A stretch of 64,000 nt of DNA from Prorocentrum cordatum (Eukaryota > Sar > Dinophyceae > Prorocentrales > Prorocentraceae), in the NCBI GenBank assembly GCA_963575745.1, contig CAUYUJ010010402.1:342217-406216 (forward strand). The letters are read 5' to 3'. Shown here piece by piece: positions 63,171 to 64,000 of this stretch (the stretch's first letter is position 1; every line of letters starts with the position of its first letter). Both the position numbers and the translations under genes were made by a program. The notes under the pieces were generated by a model that did not search any database, had not been told where the DNA came from, and saw only the letters and a program-made list of their open reading frames with translations.

Positions 63171-63931
63171 ACTCGTACGAGCTCTGGTAGAAGCCCTAAA
63201 TTCCTCATGCCGCCCTTGGGCTTGGGCTGTAGCCAGAAACTAATGCACTGCTGCGAGACGGGCCAGTCTGATCCGCGCTCGGTGCAGTTCAGGATACTTG
63301 CCAGGCCTGCTAGGCCCACAGCTGGCCCTTGGGCCCGCAACCCGGGGTGGATGTTGGACTCGCCCAGGCCCGTCTTGGGGGAGAAAGCCTTACAGGAGTG
63401 CAGCACGTGGTGGCCGAGGATGGGCGGTAGCATGGGCTCGTCTACCGCGGGCGGCTCAAACCAGGGCGCTGCCCAGTCAACCTGGTGACGCCATATGCTC
63501 TCCCACTCCTGCAACGCTGCGTTGGCGGCCGTCTGCGGGTCCATCATGGCGACGTGCTGGTGCGTCTCGCCCGCGGGGGCCGTCTCTGGAGGCTCACCGA
63601 ATCTGGGTTTTGCCTCTCTCGCGTTCTGCGGTGCCAAGGGCTCCCACGGGACCTTCGGCTTGGCCCGCTTGCGCAGGGCCCCCGCGGACTTCTCGCTGTG
63701 GTTGCGAACCCATGCCCGCCAGGACTTGGTGGATTCTCTGAGCTCGCTCTGCCTCGCCTCGTCCGCCTCGCTAGCCGCAACCTGCTGCCAGCACTGGAGG
63801 TATTCCAGGCGCTCTGGCAGCTCCTGCGGCTCCTTCATGCATTCCAGGATGGTCTCGAAGACGTGGGACCACGGGGTCTTTAGCCCCTCGCCATACTGGT
63901 GGAGCTGGACGAGGGCCCACTTCTGGGTCAT
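62840..63931 (-). CDS. LINE ORF, region N-terminal to and including RT fingers
   Basis: The frame is open from 63931 (probably beyond, since it reaches near the window edge). Recognisable RT motifs are FWLQPKPKGGMRNLGLLPEL with VRVWGKIRR (fingers, Lys/Arg contacts to template), DWAVKGRSAERAAW, and TTYYDLRKCYETVLHSLIW (palm motif with the first catalytic Asp: YYDLRKCYE) followed by GLRWGFPKPLLRVILRVF. After about 62860 the frame leaves the RT and is a shadow down to 62597. Combine with 61842-63170 for the full RT. Confidence 0.8.
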
Positions 63932-64000
63932 CGCCTCCTTGATGGACTTGATGTGGACCGCGTCCTGGCCGCCTGCCTCGCACGAGTCGCTGCTGAGGAT

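Larger units (their letters stand above)
60630..64000 (-). mobile_element. Non-LTR retrotransposon (LINE), 3' part, degenerate
   Basis: Reverse transcriptase, zinc knuckle and RNase H remnants in order on the minus strand, spread over at least three frames. The 5' end, including any endonuclease, lies beyond the right edge. No poly-A or target duplication recognised at the 3' end. Confidence 0.85.

Overview
The window reads as nuclear DNA of a dinoflagellate. The evidence is: (i) a relic of the dinoflagellate spliced leader on the minus strand at 11870-11891, upstream of an intronless gene; (ii) a large ISXO2/IS1595-type transposase gene, a LINE with a YFDD reverse transcriptase, and a protein carrying the [17 protein letters not shown] domain I associate with dinoflagellate secreted proteins; (iii) GC-rich sequence in which at least half the length is microsatellite, minisatellite or dispersed repeat; (iv) very few, small, scattered exons. 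A Prorocentrum-like or Polarella-like genome would fit, but genus is a guess.

Layout. 1-5560: ISXO2-like transposase gene (minus) between a left (ACT)n arm and a right (AGT)n arm, i.e. an inverted arrangement. 5560-8000: low-complexity DNA with a 98-bp hairpin tandem repeat. 8000-11900: two secreted-protein genes on the minus strand, a lectin/vWD-like protein broken by two compensating frameshifts and an intact GT77-type glycosyltransferase retrogene. 12000-16000: (ATC)n, CCCCAAGAGG minisatellite and an isolated Cys-rich exon. 16166-16596: an exon resembling the C-terminus of replication protein A 32. 17100-18420: three consecutive tandem arrays (66 bp, about 150 bp, about 12 bp). 18700-25000: GC-rich ORF of doubtful status, a 177-bp MITE, and several minisatellites. 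25117-27155: a 2-kb nested inverted repeat. 27200-30575: tandem array of about 0.85-kb units between (ACT)n blocks.

33400-39800 is the part richest in host exons, all minus strand, as expected for unidirectional dinoflagellate gene clusters. It includes a 157-codon gene interrupted by a 367-bp element whose removal together with one 4-bp target duplication restores the reading frame exactly; a second copy of the element lies at 58733-59504. 40000-58000 is dominated by dispersed repeat families (named A-I below), TIR MITEs and pure (GGA)n tracts, with a few candidate exons. 60630-64000 is the 3' part of a degenerate LINE on the minus strand, its 5' end outside the window.

No operon, CRISPR, rRNA or convincing tRNA gene was seen. 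The genes do not form an obvious pathway. The unifying themes are reuse of mRNA (spliced-leader relic), insertion of short elements into coding sequence, and expansion of short repeats between exons. Several small frameshifts at homopolymers (8.5 kb, 9.3 kb, 54.0 kb, 62.9 kb) may be assembly errors rather than biology.
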